Source of the DNA: Trissonchulus latispiculum
Lineage: Eukaryota; Nematoda; Enoplea; Enoplida; Ironidae
Length of the DNA: 64,000 nucleotides
Direction of reading: 5' to 3'
NCBI GenBank assembly: GCA_030248195.1
Contig: JASAND010019749.1
Span: 17,191-81,190 of the forward strand
Made by a program: the position numbers and the translations under genes. The notes under the pieces are model-generated. The model saw only the letters and a list, made by a program, of their open reading frames with translations. It did not search any database and had not been told where the DNA came from. Of the stretch, positions 59,685 to 64,000 are shown in pieces. Each line of letters begins with the position of its first letter. Within the stretch, counting starts at the first letter, position 1.

Positions 59685-60675
59685 CAAACAGTTAGTTGCA
59701 TGTCCTGAGCCTTGCATATGCTCGCAATTTCGTCTGCAGCTCAACCGACACGGCGGCTCCTTTGCAGTTTGTTTAAGTTAGTTTATCTTAGGCTTGCATG
59801 AAGATTCAATGCTGCAATTTTCCGTAGTCGTGTATAATGATGAGAAGCAAAATGTAGCGCACTGACTTGACTTGATTCAGCGCACAGCTTTCGCCAGCCT
59901 GGATTAAACCCTCCAAAAGTGTTAAAACTACCCATTTTTGGTGTTTAAAGAGGAATAACTTTCGCAGACAGCATTTTTGAGCGATGACCCAATTATAACT
60001 TTCACTCAGCTTTCAGCTGAGAGAGCTTTCAAATGAACCCAAGCCCTTTCAAATGTAGCAATCGGAACAACTTTCATTTTTCGGGATATGGGCTCGCTGG
60101 AAGCAAGTGCCGCCCCGAATCCACTTAATTCATACATATTCGCGTTCTCCTGAATTTGATACCAAACTCGACTACTTTTCGCTTATTATTTCTTTTCCAA
60201 CCGTTTTTACAATTTATGAAATTTTAAATTTTAATTTTTGATTTCTGAGCTTTCAGAAAATATATACATTGCCCTACCTAACTTGAATAATAGAGTCTCC
60301 ACAAAATTCACTCTTTTGGTCCGGTTTAAGTTTGCTAGTCTATAGTTTTACAACAATAAAAATGCCCCGATGGAGCACGAAAAATGCAATTGGCTGACAC
60401 TGGGTTTTAACAAGAGTACATAATATATAGGATTGTGACAGCAGGAAAGCTTTCTGTTATCAGCTCTAGGTATACGATGTTTACTAACGGCTGACCCCCC
60501 CCCCCACTAACGTGTATGTGTAAAGAAAATGGCAAAAATTAGGAAGAACTTTTAGCCACGTTTTGAGATCGCTGTTACAAACTCGTTGTTAGTCATAATA
60601 ACTAAAAGGCTCTCATCAGATTCGAACGAAATTGGCCTCGATTGAAAGAGCATATTTGACACATGTGGGAAACTC
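59615..60675 (+). repeat. 1.05-kb direct repeat, copy 2
   Basis: See 54725-55812. Similarity stops at AAACTCATT near 60675. The truncated CAAGAG-family copy inside begins at 60413. Confidence 0.9.
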
Positions 60676-62240
60676 ATTTCTGGGAAATTGAGACAGAATA
60701 ATTAGCTGGCGATAACTTTCCAAACCAGATTGAATATCGACATGCTAGTGCTAAATCACCAGGTTTCATGGTCTAGGCAGTCGTCAAAATAAGGTCCCGT
60801 CTGTAATTGTAACCTACTGAGAAACCGTCAGTATATGTAGAGCGACATCGGAGGATGTGGGAAATAGGAGTTCAGAAAGCTTGAGTTCATGTCTAATCTT
60901 CTAGCCAAAATTATAGACAGCCCTGAGGTTGCTGACTGGGTTCGCAGCAGCAGAGGCTGACTTGTGCAGTGGTGCAAGTAGTCATAATAAGCTCTAATAC
61001 AGAGACGCTAAAATTGTACAAGTTGTATTAGTAAATAGAGGAAAGTTTAACGTTCTTAGAAACAGATTCACAGGAGAATCAGTCGAAAATACGATTCAGG
61101 GTTTACTTCTAAAAAATTAGGTTCACTTATCGTTTTCGGTTCCAAGAGGTCTATGAGTAGTCTAGTGTAATAGTCAAAATAGGTCTTGACCCAGTGATGC
61201 TAAAATTATAGGAACTATATTTTTTAATAGAGGAAGGTTCTAAGTTAAGGAAAATTGAGTTTTAGAAGGATCTGTTGAAAACTTTCCTCATAAACTAGGC
61301 CCTAAAGTGGACCCTCCTCTCTGCAGAAATTCTCGCCAACTTGTCTATAGTTTGGACCTGTAAAGTTTGTAACTTAATGGTTTATAATTGTGAAACACTA
61401 CCTAATATTGTTTAATAATTATGTACGTACTTATAAATTGTAGTTTGATCCGTAATTGTTGCTTTGCATATACATAATTGTACAGAAGTTAGTTATTGTG
61501 GGCTGTGGGTGGAAATATGATTGCCTTTTTTACAATAGAAATTAAACGGATTGTTTTGTGACAAAAGGTAATCCTGTACTAAATTAGTTTGGAGCTGTGT
61601 CGTAATTGTTTGTACTTGTTGTACTTGTATTGATCATGTGTATTAGTGAATCCGTTCATCATTAATTGAGGATGAGAGTAGTTAATTTCTTAACCCCTTC
61701 AATTCTGCAGCATCAAGCATATGGGGTTTATTCACAGGTCCCCTCCGATGAGTTGTGTTAGTGTGTAATGTCCAGCCTGAGTGGCTATGCATGGATGTGC
61801 ATAACTACTACACGACTGAGCACACCACTGTCAGCTGCAATCGGACCGACAGCTGCTCTCTATCATGCCACTATGCTTGTTGACAAAGTGATTGGCTTAA
61901 CGGTTTATGTGAATGCTTGTTTTATCGTTTCTACAAATGCATTTTTGCCTATTTTATATACTCAGTATTACCTATATGTTAGACATTGGTACTGCTTTAG
62001 AATCACATCCACTGGGCTGGAGAGCAGGACGAAGATCACGATGACTTCTTCGCGTCAGTTCCCAGTGGCTTGAATCAATCAATTTCTTGAATGCAATCGG
62101 CGGAATGGAGTCGAAACCTGCCTCGACTTCAAAGCAGCATTGAAATATATAAATATATGTAAACTGTGTACAATTTTGAAGCATTGCGGAAATTGTTTTA
62201 TCACTGAAATTGTTTTATGCTTGCATGTTTTTATTCTTGT
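60676..62240. other. Intergenic stretch, no supported gene
   Basis: A 101-codon plus-strand frame (61768-62073) overlaps an antisense frame and has no recognisable domain. Confidence 0.3.
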
Positions 62241-62255
62241 TCGTTACTAGTGATG

Positions 62256-62364
62256 TGGATCGGATCGGATCGGCAGCCAAAATCACCTATCGATCCGATC
62301 CGTCAAATGGCCGGCGATCCGATCCGATCCGATCCACCCGCGGATCGGACCGATCCGATCCGAC
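62256..62364. repeat. GATCC/CGATC pentamer cluster in both orientations
   Basis: GGATCGGATCGG units, then GATCCGATCCGATCC units, then a further GGATCGGACCGATCC block: a self-complementary array of about 110 bp. Confidence 0.85.
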
Positions 62365-62369
62365 CATAA

Positions 62370-63655
62370 ATTTAATTTTCAATTGTAGACACTTAAATTG
62401 CTGTATTTTACCATTTTCCATTATTTTGCAAAACTCTTCATCAAACTTCACGTCTGAATCTTACTTAATAATTCTTAAAGTCCATATCAGAAACTACAGC
62501 TGCAGAATGATGTGCAGTCACCTTTGAAAAATAACGATTTTGAGAAATAAGGTGAGCAAGAAAAGAAAAGAAAAATAAGATCTAGTGAGACTGAGAACTA
62601 CACAAAAGACTGACAGTGAGAAGTAAAAATTATACAAAGACAAAATTGATAAATCAAGGGTGTAAGCAAAAAACTCAACTTTGGTCATATTTATAAGCAA
62701 GCAATGTATATGTTTTAATATTTTAATTTAATAATATTAATATTTAATAATATCGAAATGGAGACGATATGGAAAATTGGGAAAATCCGGAATCCCGGGT
62801 TTTATTTATGGAAAATCTAAAAATTCAAAGGTTTGCTAAAATTTATGTACATTGAAGATTTAGATTCAAATAGATCTGATTCTGCGGCTGCGGCATGTGT
62901 TTGCACTTGTTCACCCTTTTGAACCAAACTGCACCCAATTTTCGGAATTTTCGATTATTCAAAATTTCCGGAATTTAAATGTTTTAATGATCACGATATG
63001 GTTATCATTTAAAAGCTCTTGACAATCTGAACACGTTTAATAATACAATCATTTCCCATAATGCACTCGATTTCCAAATTCACGAAAACAAGATTTTTCC
63101 GGGTCTAAATGTTTCCCATCACCAACAGCTATGGAACTATGGGTCTTGACTCGAAAGATCTTGGCGAGCTGAACAACCTTTGTAATAGAACTAATCAAAG
63201 AAATGCTCCCTGTTCCCGGAATACACAAACACTTCTATCTATGAATAGTGAACTCAGCAGTCAGCGGTACTGGATTTAAAAGCGGAACAGACTATCCAAA
63301 AATTTAAATAGCAGGAAATATTAGGAGAGCAATTGATATTTTACTTTTTATACACAAATATAAAAATTTAACTATCCAGAGAGAGAACTTAAAAGGAAAA
63401 CAACAACAGAAAATTTAACATCTTAATTCATTTCAATTCAATCTTAAATTTGATTTTGAATTCAATTTATTTAGATTCAATTCAATTCATTTTATTTAAT
63501 TAAGAAGAAAAAATTTTAGATTTGCCGAAATCCCCAGTTAAACTCAAGTATAATATTTTGAACATTTTGTTTTAGAGATACCACTGATTAAACATAATTC
63601 CGCCTGTGGCGGGAATTCTCACTTTGTTCTGAGCAAGACAGGGGAGAGACCTATT
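62370..63655. other. AT-rich intergenic sequence
   Basis: Nothing supported. TTCAATTCAATT simple repeats occur near 63430-63490. Confidence 0.4.
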
Positions 63656-63658
63656 TAA

Positions 63659-64000
63659 AAATTCAAGGCTACGGAAACTAATTATAATCTCCGCTTGGTC
63701 AATTTCCAAATTCTCAAAATTACTGATGCGTATGCTAAACTTTGAGAAGCTTTGGATGATGCACTACGAAGCATTCTGAATAATAGTCGACCAAACGACC
63801 GCGTGCGCTTCGTTTTGGAAAGTCCACAACTGGATTTTCCCATTGTGGTTCCGATTCTAGTTGCTTCAACGGTCAATGCCGAGCTAATTTTGGATGAGAT
63901 TGCTAGAGTTCTCCAATCCTATCAGAACTTTGTGTTTGATGACTTTGTTAAAATTACGTTTACTAACATCTCAGTTCCCGTAAACGGAAACGGTAGGACT
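63659..64000 (+). pseudogene. N-terminal fragment of a Polinton type B DNA polymerase, with nonsense mutation
   Basis: In one plus frame the sequence is open from 63659 to a TGA at 63743-63745 and again from 63746 to the window end. It shows landmarks of the conserved region upstream of the exonuclease domain in Maverick/Polinton polymerases: NDRVRFVLESPQLDFPI, VVPILVA, a LILDEIARVLQS helix and a closing V-P-x-N-G-N-G. The polymerase would replicate the element by protein priming. The internal stop shows decay, and the catalytic domains lie outside the window. It is 23 kb from the capsid block in the same orientation. Confidence 0.7.

Noticed and set aside
61768..62184. Overlapping sense and antisense frames of 101 and 70 codons
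   Set aside because: Neither shows family landmarks or exon boundaries.

Overview
The window is AT-rich, repeat-laden nuclear DNA of a metazoan, most likely an invertebrate. It has spliced genes with GT-AG introns and T-rich acceptors, a Jockey/CR1-like LINE, many palindromic MITE-like elements, ATT/GTT microsatellites, and a decayed Polinton/Maverick (adintovirus-like) gene block. I see no bacterial-style operons and no rRNA genes. The species cannot be named from the sequence.

Layout: 1-9.7 kb is non-coding, with minisatellites, a tRNA-like B box at 5.15 kb, an (ATT)n tract and the first palindromic element (7.7-8.1 kb). A TTAA-flanked inverted-repeat element fills 9.76-10.75 kb. At 12.9-16.35 kb four exons with matching phases form the 3' part of a host gene with a beta-solenoid-like pattern. 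Further repeats run from 17 to 24.7 kb. At 24.74-28.33 kb two 0.6-kb inverted arms enclose a frameshifted LINE. A candidate three-exon minus-strand gene lies at 28.67-29.69 kb.

The centre (30.0-55.4 kb) is the most striking part. Two inverted-repeat arms of 4.3 and 4.9 kb, nearly identical in places, flank about 16 kb. That interval begins, only a few hundred bases inside the left arm, with a compact plus-strand Polinton block (34.5-40.3 kb): minor capsid, small basic membrane-active/core protein, major capsid, adenain-type protease, A32-type packaging ATPase, an RNase H-like hypothetical protein and a further conserved hypothetical. Genes abut through 1-nt stop/start overlaps. At least four are broken by frameshifts, and the protease has lost its expected catalytic acid, so the block looks like a degraded endogenous copy. 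No polymerase or integrase is present there, but a nonsense-mutated N-terminal fragment of a Polinton type B DNA polymerase enters at 63.66 kb and runs off the window.

Between the block and the right arm lie tandem 0.8-kb repeats, two paralogous minus-strand coiled-coil exons, a GTT-microsatellite element, a head-to-tail chain of palindromic elements, and a 2.3-kb inverted-repeat element with an internal minisatellite. After the right arm there is a 1.05-kb direct repeat, a second CAA/GTT element, a MITE with TTTAAA-rich ends and mostly featureless AT-rich DNA.

A single palindromic element family (termini CAAGAGTACATAAT, 7-bp target duplications, poly-G/poly-C arms) occurs at least ten times, including nested and chained copies. 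It has been the main local force of rearrangement.
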